From Chlamydiales bacterium (GTDB taxonomy: Bacteria; Chlamydiota; Chlamydiia; Chlamydiales; SM23-39): DNA of 57,046 nt. The position numbers and the translations under genes were made by a program. The stretch is from NCBI GenBank assembly GCA_028278035.1, contig JANQFC010000071.1, forward strand, positions 1 through 57,046, read 5' to 3'. Positions 1-9,413 of this stretch are shown here, piece by piece; position 1 is the stretch's first letter, and each line of letters starts with the position of its first letter. The notes beneath the pieces are model-generated. The model was not told the DNA's origin. It made no database searches and saw nothing but the letters and a program-made list of their open reading frames with translations.

Positions 1-1164
1 GATCGAGGAGCTGATATAGAAGTTAGAGATGTATTTAATCAAACTGCCTTACATCTAGCTGCTGAGGGGGGTAATAAAGAAACAGTTGAGCTTTTGTTAG
101 ATCGAGGAGCTGATATAGAAGTTAGAGATGACTTTAATCAAACTGCCTTGCATCTAGCTGTTCTAAGGGGCAATAGAGAAACAGTTGAGCTATTGTTAGA
201 TCGAGGATCTGATATAGAAGTTAGAGATGATGATAATCGAACAGCCTTGCACCTAGCTACTACGGCAGATAATAGAGAAACAGCTGAACTATTGTTAGAT
301 CGAAGAGCTTATATAGAAGTTAGAGATGATGATAATCGAACAGCCTTGCAAATAGCTACTACGGCAGGTAATAGAGAAATAGTTGAGCTGCTTTTAGATC
401 GAGGATCTGATATAAAAGTTAGAGATGATAAGAATCGAACAGCCTTGCATTTAGCTGCTGAGCGCGGTAATAGAGAAATAGTTGAGCTGCTTTTAGATCG
501 AGGATCTGATATAGAAGTTAGAGATGATGATAATCAAACTGCCTTGCATTTAGCTGCTGAGCGCGGTCATAGAGAAATAGTTGAGCTTTTGTTAGATCGA
601 GGAACTGATATAAAAGTTAGAGATGATAAGAATCGAACAGCCTTGCATTTAGCTGCTGAGCGCGGTAATAGAGAAACAGTTGAGCTTTTGTTAGATCGAG
701 GATCTGATATAGAAGTTAGAGATGATGATAATCGAACAGCCTTGCATATAGCTGCTGAGCGCGGTAATAGAGAAATAGTTGAACTATTGTTAGATCAAGA
801 GGCTGATATAAATGCTAGAATTAATTACAGTCAAATAGCCTTGCATATAGCTGCTGAGCGCGATAATAGAGAAACAGTTGAACTATTGTTAGATCAAGAG
901 GCTGATATAAATGCTAGAACTAATTACAGTCAAATAGCCTTGCATATAGCTGCTGAGCGCGGTGATAGAGAAACAGTTGAAATATTGTTAGAAAGAGGAG
1001 CTCAAGTTACTTTAGCGGATATTAAGAGTTATTCTTCAGTAAGGCCATTACTTATAAAAGCTTATTTAAAACAAAATGCAAAGATATTAAAAGCATTAGG
1101 TATTGCTGTATTATCAATTGCTCTATACTATAATATGTCTGCAACTGCTCACGAAGAAAGCTGA
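1..1164 (+). CDS. ankyrin-repeat protein, 5' end outside window
   Basis: The reading frame is open from the first base, so the gene starts upstream of the window; a TTG at 94 is only an internal codon. What is visible is a run of about ten ankyrin units of 33 residues with the core TALHLAAERGNREIVELLLDRG and variable loop residues, followed by a C-terminal tail containing VTLADI, SYSSVRPL and AYLKQNAK and a short hydrophobic stretch (residues about 335-350 of the part seen). Ankyrin arrays bind partner proteins; in intracellular bacteria they are often exported to the host, but no secretion signal can be assessed here because the N-terminus is missing. The tail is shared with the two broken ankyrin genes at 1392-2418 and 56066-57046. 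Neighbouring units are nearly identical at DNA level, which favours unit gain and loss. Partner and function are unknown. Confidence 0.9.
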   Translation, partial: DRGADIEVRDVFNQTALHLAAEGGNKETVELLLDRGADIEVRDDFNQTALHLAVLRGNRETVELLLDRGSDIEVRDDDNRTALHLATTADNRETAELLLDRRAYIEVRDDDNRTALQIATTAGNREIVELLLDRGSDIKVRDDKNRTALHLAAERGNREIVELLLDRGSDIEVRDDDNQTALHLAAERGHREIVELLLDRGTDIKVRDDKNRTALHLAAERGNRETVELLLDRGSDIEVRDDDNRTALHIAAERGNREIVELLLDQEADINARINYSQIALHIAAERDNRETVELLLDQEADINARTNYSQIALHIAAERGDRETVEILLERGAQVTLADIKSYSSVRPLLIKAYLKQNAKILKALGIAVLSIALYYNMSATAHEES

Positions 1165-1176
1165 TTGGGCAGCTTT
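1157..1176 (+). terminator. hairpin across the ankyrin stop codon
   Basis: AAAGCTG (1157-1163) pairs perfectly with CAGCTTT (1170-1176) around a 6-nt loop. The stem includes the stop codon region of the preceding ankyrin gene. The following T-run is weak, so termination is plausible but unproven. Confidence 0.4.
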
Positions 1177-1391
1177 GTTACTATTAAGGATTAAAGATTA
1201 TTTTTCTTCTGTTTACTGCAGTAGCCGGTAAATAAGCTCTCGAAAAATTATTTTTTTCATGTAAGTGATTAAAAATAAGTCCCTTGGATTTTTTTATATT
1301 AAGTTTTAAATAATTAAAAAATATGTTATTATTAATAATAATTAATTAATTTTTATTAAATAATAACAATAATAAATAAGGATAAAAATTT
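1177..1391. repeat. intergenic spacer duplicated in inverse orientation at 55846-56065
   Basis: This AT-rich spacer between two ankyrin genes resembles, after reverse complementing, the spacer between the two minus-strand ankyrin genes at the right end. Shared blocks include TTTACTGCAGTAGCCGG, a GAAAAATTA block, a TGTAAGT block, CTTGGATTTTTT/CTTGGTTTTTT and TTATATTAAGTTT. The segment just before 1392 holds the presumed promoter and a Shine-Dalgarno-like AAGGAT about 8 nt before the ATG. The two loci are therefore copies of one unit. Confidence 0.75.
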
Positions 1392-2418
1392 ATGGCTATA
1401 ATACCAAAATTATCAACATATGCATGTCATTCTATGAGCTTAAAAGAATGCGAAAGATTAGAAAGATGGATAAGTCCAAAAGAGTATGAAAGATTAAAAG
1501 AAAGCCATTTTAGGTTACCTAAATTGCTTGATTTAGCTCAATTAGCATTTAATGTAATTTCAAAACAACCGCCATTTTCCGCTCAAACTTCAACAACGAG
1601 TTTTTATAATATTTTATGTGAGAAAATGAAAGACCGAAGTATTTGCCCTGTAGATATGGAGCAGCTTAAAGCTTTTAAAGATTGTCTTTTAGAAAATACA
1701 CAAGATTTTCAAGAAGCTTTTATAAAGGCAATACAATCTAATAATATCGAAGTTATTTATTGGTTATTAATTCATAAAAATAAGGACATAACTATAAATG
1801 TTAGATATTTCTTTTACTTACATCTAATTCCCTTGCACCTAGCTGCTGAGTGCGGTCATAGAGAAATAGTTGAGCTATTGTTAGATCGAGGGGCTGATAT
1901 AAATGCTAGAGCTAATTACAATCGAACAGCTTTGCACCTAGCTGCTGAGCGCGGTCATAGAGAAATAGTTGAGCTATTGTTAGATCGAGGGGCTGATATA
2001 AATATTAGAACTAATTACAATCGAACTGCTTTGCATATAGCTGCTTTGTGGGGCAATAGAGAAATAGCTGAGCTTTTGTTAGATCGAGGGGCTGATATAA
2101 AAATTAGAGATGATGATAATCTAACTGCTTTGAACCTAGCTATTTGGAAAGATAATAGAGAAATAACTGAGCTATTGTGAGAAAAGAGGAGCTGATATAA
2201 ATGCTAGAAGTGATTACAATCGAACTGTCTTGCATCTAACTGCTCTATGGGATAATAGAGAAATAATTGAGCTTTTGTTGGAAACAGGTGCTCAAGTTAC
2301 TTTAGCGGATATTAGGAGTTATTCTTCGGTAAGACCATTATTTGTAAAAGCTTATTTAAAACAAAATGCAAAGATGTTAAAGGCATTGGATATTACTGCA
2401 TTATCCAATTTTCTATAA
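1392..2418 (+). pseudogene. ankyrin-repeat protein, broken by nonsense and frameshift
   Basis: The first 262 codons are open from ATG 1392 and end at TGA 2178-2180; the remaining coding sequence continues in the +1 frame to 2418. Against intact units (TTG TTA GAA AGA GGA GCT) this site reads TTG TGA GAA AAG AGG, i.e. TTA changed to TGA plus one extra A, so two lesions lie side by side. Residues 1-140 are a non-ankyrin N-terminal domain (MAIIPKLSTYACH, ECERLERWISPKEYERL) shared with the gene at 54454-55845. Four ankyrin units follow, then the VTLADI/AYLKQNAK tail shared with the upstream gene. The tail ends early (ALSNFL) compared with the other copies. A truncated N-terminal product of 262 residues could still be made. 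The function of the intact form is unknown. Confidence 0.85.
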
Positions 2419-2442
2419 TATGGTGTGTCTGCAGCAACAGTT

Positions 2443-2482
2443 CACCAAGAAGAAATAATTGTCTTCGTTATCCTTCTTGGTG
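2443..2482. terminator. hairpin between convergent ankyrin gene and pnp
   Basis: CACCAAGAAG (2443-2452) and CTTCTTGGTG (2473-2482) form a perfect 10-bp stem with a 20-nt loop between two converging genes. It probably serves as a terminator for one or both directions, although no long T-run follows. Confidence 0.5.
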
Positions 2483-2488
2483 ATGAAT

Positions 2489-4585
2489 TTATTTCGTAGC
2501 CTTTTTAAGCAAGGCTTTATGAGATAATTTAATTTGCCCTCTGTCATTTATATCTATTACTTTGACTTCGATAGGATCGCCTATTTTAAATAAGTCAAAT
2601 AAGTTATCTATTCTTTCATGAGAAAGTTCTGATATATGACAAAGTCCTTCATTACTAAAGATCTGGACGAATAGGCCAAAAGGTTTTATAGAGGTGATTT
2701 TACCTTTGTAGATTTTTCCAACTTCTGCTTCTTCTGTAAGATTTCTAATAATATCTTTTGCTCTGTTCATCGAGTCTTGGTTATTAGAAACAACGCTTAT
2801 TAAACCGTCATCGCTGATATCTATTTCTACACCGGTTTCTTCAACTATAGCTCTAATTTGTTTGCCGCCAGGACCGATAACAGTTCCGATCTTGCTTTGT
2901 TTGATCTGGATGGTTTCGATTCTAGGAGCATATACAGACATTTGATTGTTTGGTTTAGGACATACTTCTAACATTTTTTTAAGAATGTGAATTCTGCCTT
3001 CTTTTGCCTGCATCAAGGCTTCTTTCATGATCTCTTTAGTTATGCCTTCTACTTTAATGTCCATTTGAAAGGCAGTAACACCGTTTTCGTCACCAGTAAT
3101 TTTAAAGTCCATATCACCTAGAGCATCTTCAGTTCCTATAATGTCAGATAAAATAGTAAATTTTTCATTTTCTAAAATAAGACCCATGGCTATTCCGGAG
3201 ACCGGATTTTTAATAGGTACTCCGGCATCCATTAAAGCAACGCATCCGCTACATACTGATGCCATAGAAGATGAACCGTTAGATTCTGTTATATTAGATT
3301 CTAATCTAATAATATATGGAAAGTCTTTTTGCTGAGGCAAAGCTGCAGTGATTGCTCTTTCAGCTAAAGTTCCGTGTCCAATTTCTCTTCTACCGGGAGG
3401 TCCTGATCTTCCTACTTCTCCCACTGAAAAAGGAGGGAAGAAATACTGTAGATAAAATCTATGAGCACCTTCTCCATGCAAGTCCTCATATTTTTGAGCC
3501 ATATTTTCTCCACCTAAGGTGCAAACTGCAATTGCTTGAGTTTCTCCTCTGGTAAATAATGCGCTTCCATGAGTTCTGCCGAGTAATTGTGTTTCTACTT
3601 CAATCGGACGGATTTCATTCATTTTTCTACCGTCGATCCTCTTGTTTTCTTCAAGGATCATTTTTCTCATAAGATTAGAACTTATCTTTTTAAATGCTAA
3701 TTTCACATCTCTTTTGCTGTATTTAGGCTCTTCATTTTCCGGAAAAAGTTTTTCGTTAAGCTCAGTGTTGATTTCATCAAAAGATTTTTCTCTTAATTTT
3801 TTTTCTTTTATCCGCATAGCTTTAGTTACTTTTTCAGCAGTAATATCAGATACGACATCTATGACTTTTTGAGGAATTTGTTTGATTGTGTTTTTATTTT
3901 TTTCTTTGCCGATTTTATCAGCCCAGTTTTTGATGTTCTGACATATTACCTTAATTGATTTATGTCCTGTGTCAATTGCTTCCAGCACCTGCTCTTCTGT
4001 TAAAAAATCGCAGTATCCTTCGATCATTAAAATAGCATCTTCACTACCAGCTAAAACTAGATCTAATTTGGATCTTTTTTGTTCTTCAGCATTTGGATTG
4101 ATGATGAAATTATCATCAATCATTCCAACTCTTACCGCGCCGATTGGTTTTATAAACGGAATGTCGGATATGGCTAAGGCTGCGGAGACCCCGCACATAG
4201 CTAAAACATCAGGCGTAGATAAGCCGTCATATGAATATACATATGTTAAAATCTGTACTTCATTATAATAACCGTCCTCAAACAAAGGTCTGATCGTTCT
4301 GTCGATCAAACGGCTTGTTAATATTTCTTTTATAGTCGGTCTTCCTTCTCTTTTAATAAAACCGCCAAGAGTTTTTCCAACTGATGAGAATTTTTCCTGG
4401 TAGTCTACTCTCAAGGGAAAGAAATCAATTTCATCTGATGCGGTTTTTGAGGCACATGCTGTTGCCAAAATTGTTGTATCGCCTGCATGTATTAATACGC
4501 TGCCATTTGCTTGCCTAGCAATTTTACCGGTCTCTATAACTATTTCCTTACCGTCTAAGGTAAAGCTTAGTTTTTCGTTTTTCAT
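2489..4585 (-). CDS. pnp: polyribonucleotide nucleotidyltransferase
   Basis: PNPase degrades RNA 3' to 5' by phosphorolysis and acts in the mRNA-decay machinery in the cytoplasm. The 698-residue length is normal for the family. Two RNase PH domains flank a helical linker; the second holds GRREIGHGTLAERA (about 395-408) and the catalytic-region motif EDALGDMDFK (about 485-495). A KH domain with IGPGGKQIRAI (about 560-572) and a C-terminal S1 domain with GLFVQIF (about 630-640) follow. The ATG at 4585 is preceded by AAGGAG at good spacing. It lies downstream of rpsO on the same strand, the classical rpsO-pnp order; the intervening hairpin may set the ratio of the two products. I see no missing domain. 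Confidence 0.98.
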   Translation of the reverse strand: MKNEKLSFTLDGKEIVIETGKIARQANGSVLIHAGDTTILATACASKTASDEIDFFPLRVDYQEKFSSVGKTLGGFIKREGRPTIKEILTSRLIDRTIRPLFEDGYYNEVQILTYVYSYDGLSTPDVLAMCGVSAALAISDIPFIKPIGAVRVGMIDDNFIINPNAEEQKRSKLDLVLAGSEDAILMIEGYCDFLTEEQVLEAIDTGHKSIKVICQNIKNWADKIGKEKNKNTIKQIPQKVIDVVSDITAEKVTKAMRIKEKKLREKSFDEINTELNEKLFPENEEPKYSKRDVKLAFKKISSNLMRKMILEENKRIDGRKMNEIRPIEVETQLLGRTHGSALFTRGETQAIAVCTLGGENMAQKYEDLHGEGAHRFYLQYFFPPFSVGEVGRSGPPGRREIGHGTLAERAITAALPQQKDFPYIIRLESNITESNGSSSMASVCSGCVALMDAGVPIKNPVSGIAMGLILENEKFTILSDIIGTEDALGDMDFKITGDENGVTAFQMDIKVEGITKEIMKEALMQAKEGRIHILKKMLEVCPKPNNQMSVYAPRIETIQIKQSKIGTVIGPGGKQIRAIVEETGVEIDISDDGLISVVSNNQDSMNRAKDIIRNLTEEAEVGKIYKGKITSIKPFGLFVQIFSNEGLCHISELSHERIDNLFDLFKIGDPIEVKVIDINDRGQIKLSHKALLKKATK

Positions 4586-4627
4586 GGATTACTCCTTTTG
4601 TAAAGCGAGCAAAAAAGAATTGAATAA

Positions 4628-4696
4628 AAAAAGATAGAAAACAAAAAGCATACTTCAAATTTTTATTGAAATATCTTTTCTGCTCTCTATCTTTTT
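4628..4696 (-). promoter_or_regulatory. rpsO-pnp intergenic hairpin
   Basis: AAAAAGATAGA (4628-4638) is the reverse complement of TCTATCTTTTT (4686-4696), with a smaller stem TTCAA/TTGAA inside the loop. It lies between rpsO and pnp in transcript orientation. In other bacteria this gap carries an rpsO terminator or an RNase III processing hairpin that controls pnp; a similar role here is inference. Confidence 0.45.
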
Positions 4697-4763
4697 CAAA
4701 TCTTTTTTAAACACTTGCATTAAATATTTTACAACCTATATGTAATAGGCGTAATTAAAAAGT

Positions 4764-5033
4764 TTACTTTCTTAAGCTTAATCTTGTAATTAAATTCTGA
4801 TATCTCTTGGTATCTGTCGAATTTAAATAATCTAAAAGCTTTCTTCTTTGACCTACCAGTTTTAACAAAGCAAGCCTAGAACTATGATCTTTCGGGGCTA
4901 GTTTTAAATGCTCTGTCAGTTCAGCTATTCTTTCAGTTAAAATAGCTATTTGAACATCTGCAGATCCAGTGTCTTTTTCGTGTAATTGAAATTTTTTTGT
5001 TATTTCTTCTTTAGTTCCTTTATCTAAAGACAT
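4764..5033 (-). CDS. rpsO: 30S ribosomal protein S15
   Basis: S15 binds 16S rRNA early in assembly of the small-subunit platform. The 89-residue product starts [11 protein letters not shown] and contains the family segments [16 protein letters not shown] and [22 protein letters not shown] longer open frame reaches 5120, but the ATG at 5033 is preceded by AGGAG and gives exactly the usual family length, so it is chosen. It is the first gene of the rpsO-pnp unit. Confidence 0.97.
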   Translation of the reverse strand: MSLDKGTKEEITKKFQLHEKDTGSADVQIAILTERIAELTEHLKLAPKDHSSRLALLKLVGQRRKLLDYLNSTDTKRYQNLITRLSLRK

Positions 5034-5267
5034 GGATATTCTCCTAAACTTAAGTTTTAATTTCCATTTATTATAGCTTGAAATATATAATATTATCAAC
5101 CGAAAAGGGTATTTTATCATAGTATGGAAATATAATTTTGATTTATATTATACTAAATAAATTAAACGATTGTTTATAATATTTAATTATAAATTTAAAA
5201 ATCTTTTAATTAATTTAAATTATTAAAATACCAAAACGTACATTACAAAAACATTTTGGAGATGGTT

Positions 5268-5732
5268 ATGAATCCGGATATTTTTTTTATGATAGAAGCT
5301 ATTAAAGAAGCAAAAAAAGCGTATTCTTTGGAAGAAGTTCCTGTAGGTGCTGTTTTGGTATATGAAAATAAAATTATAGCCAAAGGTCATAATCAAGTAG
5401 AGATGTTAAAAGATGCGACAGCCCATGCGGAGATGATATGTTTGACTGCAGGATCTAGCTATTTAAATGATTGGCGATTGAACGGGACTACCTTATATAC
5501 TACGCTGGAGCCTTGTATTATGTGTGCAGGTGCCATCTTGGCCTCTAGGGTAAAAAGACTAGTCTGGTCTGTCGAAGATATAAGGTTAGGTGCTAACGGT
5601 AGCTTTATAAATGTTTTTGAAAAAAAACATCCCATGCATGAGATAGAGATAACCAAGCATGTTTTAAAAGAGATATCTTCTGATCTGTTAAAGTCTTTTT
5701 TTCAAAAAAGAAGAAAGAAAAGCAAGATTTAA
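5268..5732 (+). CDS. tadA: tRNA-specific adenosine deaminase
   Basis: TadA converts A34 to inosine in tRNA-Arg(ACG), which is essential for decoding. The 154-residue product has the zinc deaminase signature: HAEM (His ligand and proton-shuttle Glu, about residues 53-56) and EPCIMCAGA (two Cys ligands, about 83-88). The open frame begins at TTG 5256, but ATG 5268 has GGAG six bases upstream and is preferred. It is divergent from rpsO-pnp; I recall pnp, rpsO and the yfhC/tadA homologue adjacent in Chlamydia. A lysine/arginine-rich C-terminus is typical. Confidence 0.95.
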   Translation: MNPDIFFMIEAIKEAKKAYSLEEVPVGAVLVYENKIIAKGHNQVEMLKDATAHAEMICLTAGSSYLNDWRLNGTTLYTTLEPCIMCAGAILASRVKRLVWSVEDIRLGANGSFINVFEKKHPMHEIEITKHVLKEISSDLLKSFFQKRRKKSKI

Positions 5733-5733
5733 A

Positions 5734-6450
5734 TTATTTTTTTCTTTTGATCTTAGGCCTGAACAAAAAGATTAAAAATCTTTCAAATCTATATAAAAAT
5801 TTAAAAGGGCTGTGTTTGGTCAAAATCATGACAGAATAAAAATATCCCACTAAAGTAGCTGTTAAATAAGAAAAGAAGTTGATGAGATGAAGGTTTGCTA
5901 TATCTATAAAAAGGTTGAATCCGATAAGGCCTGTTACGATCCATTTTAATTTGATGGGAACAGTAAAAAACAAGAATATTCTCATGTCTTTAGGAGATAG
6001 CATCATCCAGGCTACTAGTGTGGAGTAGACTCCTACGCTAGTAGTTGCAAACACATAATTAGGTATAAAAGCCCATATGGTCAATAAAGCTATAAACGAA
6101 GTAATTATTATGCTTGATAGATACAATAGGACAAAGTCTTTAACGGTGGATTTTTGTATTACATCTGAGCCTATTACCCATAAAATATACATATTAAATA
6201 CCAAATGGGTGATAAAACCAATATTGAGACCAAATCCGGGCTGCAGCAGCGAATAAGTAAAAAACTGCCAGAAAAAAAAGTTTTTTACTCCGCTGATTGA
6301 AAGTCCTAAAAAATATCCTATATAATTAAAACCGGTATAGGGAGTAGTAATAGCAGCTATTAAACTTATTATTATGATTGATAAAAGTAAGACTTTGATT
6401 ATTTTAGGTGTTTTATATGGCCCTATTTTATAAGCATGGGGATATTTCAT
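5734..6450 (-). CDS. rhomboid-like membrane protein, probably not a protease
   Basis: The 238-residue protein has about six hydrophobic helices and rhomboid-like landmarks: WQFFTYSLL, HLVFNMYILWVIGSDV and a basic C-terminus. Rhomboids are intramembrane serine proteases with a GxSG serine motif and a conserved His in the last core helix. Here the serine-motif position reads ATTSVGVYSTL, without the GxSG glycines, and the AHxxG position reads SYLTATLVG, without a histidine. I infer a rhomboid-fold pseudoprotease or a derlin-like member. It converges on tadA with one base between the stops. Substrate and role are unknown; the fold assignment is moderately secure. Confidence 0.65.
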   Translation of the reverse strand: MKYPHAYKIGPYKTPKIIKVLLLSIIIISLIAAITTPYTGFNYIGYFLGLSISGVKNFFFWQFFTYSLLQPGFGLNIGFITHLVFNMYILWVIGSDVIQKSTVKDFVLLYLSSIIITSFIALLTIWAFIPNYVFATTSVGVYSTLVAWMMLSPKDMRIFLFFTVPIKLKWIVTGLIGFNLFIDIANLHLINFFSYLTATLVGYFYSVMILTKHSPFKFLYRFERFLIFLFRPKIKRKK

Positions 6451-6513
6451 TTTTTACCTATTTAGTATTTAAATTTCTTTTTACATGAAATTTTTTTTTT
6501 AGGCTATTGAAGT

Positions 6514-6990
6514 TTAGACTTTGGGAGAGGGAGCACATTGAGGAAGTAGTTGGGTTGCCAACTCACGAATAGAAGGAGATAGTTCCTTGTCGATTTCTTC
6601 TGTTTCCTGCAGAGATAATAAATATTTTTGTAAATGATTATATAAGGTTTGAAGTTCCCGCAGTTTGTCTTTAAGGGGTAGCTTGGTTATTTGAGAGAGA
6701 CGGCTTTGTGTTTGTGTTTGAACTGAGGCATAGTCGCTTAATTTAGGAAAAATTTCTTCTGCTATTTGTCTAGTAAGTTCTGCCGCTTGGGCTTTGTGAA
6801 GGGCTTTTATGTCTATTGCCCCTCTTCTGCAATGCAAAGGATGAGAGGGTTTTGTTTCTTGAATTGTTCCCTCAAATACCGGGTTTTTGGTTGGATCATT
6901 GTCTTCTTGAATATAGCTTAACGTAGGCGGAGGCATAGGAGGTCTTCCTGCAGCGGTACGTCTGGCCAAAAAACTATTTCCTGTTGTCAT
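6514..6990 (-). CDS. hypothetical protein, helical C-terminal half
   Basis: I do not recognise this 158-residue protein. The first 50 residues are rich in Pro, Gly and Thr (GRPPMPPPTL) and probably disordered. From about residue 60 the sequence is helical and coiled-coil-like, rich in Leu, Gln and Glu. There is no signal peptide or membrane segment. It lies alone between the rhomboid-like gene (same strand, 63 bases downstream) and divergent rpmE. The disordered-plus-coil design would fit a secreted or scaffold protein, but that is speculation. Confidence 0.65.
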   Translation of the reverse strand: MTTGNSFLARRTAAGRPPMPPPTLSYIQEDNDPTKNPVFEGTIQETKPSHPLHCRRGAIDIKALHKAQAAELTRQIAEEIFPKLSDYASVQTQTQSRLSQITKLPLKDKLRELQTLYNHLQKYLLSLQETEEIDKELSPSIRELATQLLPQCAPSPKV

Positions 6991-7118
6991 AATAAAAATT
7001 TTATTTTTAATTTCCTAAATACTTTAGCAGGAAAACACCTTTTATTGCAAAACTCCTTGTTTTTAAAAGATTTTGAGGGTAAATTAATAGCTTATTAAAG
7101 AATATTTGGAGCTATAAA

Positions 7119-7454
7119 ATGAAAGAAAAAACACATCCTGCTTATCAAGACGTTTTGTTTGTAGACTCTTCTACAAACTATAAATTTGTATGCGGCAGCA
7201 CTTTAAAACCAAAAGAAACAGAAGAATTTGAAGGAAAAGAGTATCCTGTGTACAGAGTTTCTATTTCTTCTGCATCTCATCCGTTCTTTACCGGAAGTAA
7301 ACAGTTTATCGATACTGAAGGAAGAGTTGATAAATTCGCAAAAAAATATGCAAATAAGAGAAAGGATGCTTTGAAAGCAAAAGAAAAAGAAGAAAAAAGC
7401 ATGCAGGATAGTAAAGATAAAAAGAAAAAGAAAGCTGTTAAGAAAAAAAAGTAA
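7119..7454 (+). CDS. rpmE2: 50S ribosomal protein L31 type B
   Basis: The product has the L31 core [22 protein letters not shown] and [24 protein letters not shown], without the CxxC zinc pair of type A. At 111 residues it is longer than most L31 proteins because of a Lys-rich tail of about 35 residues; as I recall, the chlamydial homologue also carries such a tail. GGAG lies 8 bases before the ATG. The stop codon abuts the ATG of prfA, so the two are translated from one message. Confidence 0.95.
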   Translation: MKEKTHPAYQDVLFVDSSTNYKFVCGSTLKPKETEEFEGKEYPVYRVSISSASHPFFTGSKQFIDTEGRVDKFAKKYANKRKDALKAKEKEEKSMQDSKDKKKKKAVKKKK

Positions 7455-8519
7455 ATGGAAGAAAAAATTGAAAAACTTCTTTTAAAATTAAAAGAAGTTG
7501 AAGAAAAACTTGGTGATCCAAGTGTTTTTGCCGATCAAAAGTTGTATAAAGAACTTTCGCAGGATCATGCTAGGTTAACTTTATTAAAAGACAAGTGGAA
7601 TTATTATCAAAAGACATTTACACAGTTAGCTGAAAATAAAGAGCTTCTTTTATCGGAAAAAGATTTCGAGCTTATTCAGATAATAAAAGAAGAGATAACT
7701 GATCAGGAAAGAGAATTAGAAATTACTAAATCTCAAATCCAAAATATACTAATACCGCCCGACCCAAGGGATAACAGAAATATCATTATGGAAATACGCG
7801 CCGGTACCGGCGGGGACGAAGCTGCGATATTTGTAGGTGATATTGTGCGTATGTATAATTTATACGCATCTCAAAAAGGCTGGACTATAGAAGTATTATC
7901 TGCAACAGAAGCTGAAAAAGGCGGATTTAAAGAATATATAATGATCCTGTCCGGTCAAAATGTGTTTAGGTTTATGCAGTATGAAGGCGGAACCCATAGA
8001 GTTCAAAGAGTGCCGGAAACAGAGGCGCAGGGAAGACTGCATACATCGGCTGCTACTGTAGCGGTTTTATTAGAGCCTAACGAAGAAGATCAGGTTGATA
8101 TTGATGAAAAAGATCTAAGGATAGATACATACAGAGCATCAGGCGCAGGTGGGCAGCATGTTAATGTAACTGATTCGGCAGTTAGGCTAACTCACCTTCC
8201 GACAGGTATTGTAGTGGCATGTCAGGATGAAAGAAGCCAGCATAAAAACAAAGCTAAAGCAATGAGACTATTAGCGGCTAAAGTTGTTGAAAAGAAAAGA
8301 CAGGAAGAAGCCGCTAAGCAATCAGCTAGTAGAAGTGCCCAAGTAGGAACGGGGGACAGATCTGAAAGGATCAGAACTTACAACTTTCCTCAAAATAGAA
8401 TTACAGATCACAGAATAAATCTGACTCTGTATAATTTAGATAAAGTAATGACCGGAGATTTAGATGAGATTATAAATGCTTTGGTTAATTTTTATTATCA
8501 GCAAAAAATGCAAGAGTGA
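7455..8519 (+). CDS. prfA: peptide chain release factor 1
   Basis: RF1 recognises UAA and UAG and triggers peptide release. The 354-residue protein has the usual length, the GGQ catalytic motif in [10 protein letters not shown] (about 229-238) and the anticodon-like PxT motif as PET in [10 protein letters not shown], with Glu where Ala or Val is common. The ATG directly follows the rpmE stop. The stop overlaps the start of prmC, which encodes the methylase of the GGQ glutamine, so enzyme and target are cotranslated. Confidence 0.97.
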   Translation: MEEKIEKLLLKLKEVEEKLGDPSVFADQKLYKELSQDHARLTLLKDKWNYYQKTFTQLAENKELLLSEKDFELIQIIKEEITDQERELEITKSQIQNILIPPDPRDNRNIIMEIRAGTGGDEAAIFVGDIVRMYNLYASQKGWTIEVLSATEAEKGGFKEYIMILSGQNVFRFMQYEGGTHRVQRVPETEAQGRLHTSAATVAVLLEPNEEDQVDIDEKDLRIDTYRASGAGGQHVNVTDSAVRLTHLPTGIVVACQDERSQHKNKAKAMRLLAAKVVEKKRQEEAAKQSASRSAQVGTGDRSERIRTYNFPQNRITDHRINLTLYNLDKVMTGDLDEIINALVNFYYQQKMQE

Positions 8520-9367
8520 TGAAAACTCTTCAAGATATTTTACAATCTAACGTTTCTTTTTTAGAAAAACATAAAATTAAAAATTCCAAGTTTTCTGTTG
8601 AAAGTATTATTGCCTATGTTTTAAATATTAAAAGATCAGACATCTTTTTCTCTTTTAAAAGAGATATATCTAAAAAAGATGAAGATGCAATCTCGTATTT
8701 AATAAAAAGAAGATCAAGAAAAGAGCCTTTGGAATATATCTTGGGATTCGTAGATTTTTATGATGTTAGAATTGAGGTAAACCAAGATGTTTTAATTCCA
8801 AGAGTAGAAACTGAAATATTAGTAGATCTTGTCGCTAAAGATATTGAAAACAACGGGTCGGAAAGTAAAGTCTTATTTGATATTTGCACCGGGTCAGGTT
8901 GTATTGGAATCGCTTTAAAAAAAAGGTTTCCCGATCTAAAAATATATTTGTCAGACATTTCTCAAAAAGCTGTTGATATAGCTCAAAAAAATGCTTGTCT
9001 GAATAATGTAAATATATTTTTAAAAAAGGGGGATTTTTTAAATCCTTTTTTGAATATTAAAGCAGATTATATAATCTGCAATCCTCCTTATATTTCAGAA
9101 AAAGAATATTTATCTTTGGATTTAGATGTTTTAAATTTTGAGCCTAAAATAGCCCTCACTGCGCCAAATGAGGGGTTGCATTTTTACATAAGGGCTCAAA
9201 AAGAGCTAAATAAATACCTAAATGCTTGTGGGAAAGTATTTTTTGAGATAGGATATTTACAAAAAAATAGTATTTTAAAAATTTTTTCCGATAATATTTG
9301 GAAAAATAAAAAGGTAATTAAAGATTTTTCTAATAAGGACAGGTTCTTTTTTGTTGAAATAGAATGA
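8519..9367 (+). CDS. prmC: release-factor glutamine methyltransferase
   Basis: PrmC (HemK) methylates the glutamine of the GGQ motif in release factors using S-adenosylmethionine. The 282-residue protein has a helical N-terminal domain, the SAM-binding motif DICTGSGCIGIAL (about 121-133) and the catalytic NPPY motif in IICNPPYISE (about 185-194). ATG 8519 overlaps the prfA TGA as TGATG; a GTG at 8516 would add one residue. It directly follows prfA, the gene for its substrate. Confidence 0.96.
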   Translation: MKTLQDILQSNVSFLEKHKIKNSKFSVESIIAYVLNIKRSDIFFSFKRDISKKDEDAISYLIKRRSRKEPLEYILGFVDFYDVRIEVNQDVLIPRVETEILVDLVAKDIENNGSESKVLFDICTGSGCIGIALKKRFPDLKIYLSDISQKAVDIAQKNACLNNVNIFLKKGDFLNPFLNIKADYIICNPPYISEKEYLSLDLDVLNFEPKIALTAPNEGLHFYIRAQKELNKYLNACGKVFFEIGYLQKNSILKIFSDNIWKNKKVIKDFSNKDRFFFVEIE

Positions 9368-9413
9368 CTTCTTGGATTATTCTATATAGGGTAAATAAAG
9401 AGATTTAATAAAT

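Noticed and set aside
1..2418. Tandem 99-bp units as a possible CRISPR array
   Set aside because: They are in-frame coding ankyrin units with no unique spacers and no cas genes nearby.
3141..4268. Several plus-strand open frames of 64-99 codons inside pnp
   Set aside because: They are antisense to the well-conserved pnp and have no homology-like sequence or Shine-Dalgarno motif.
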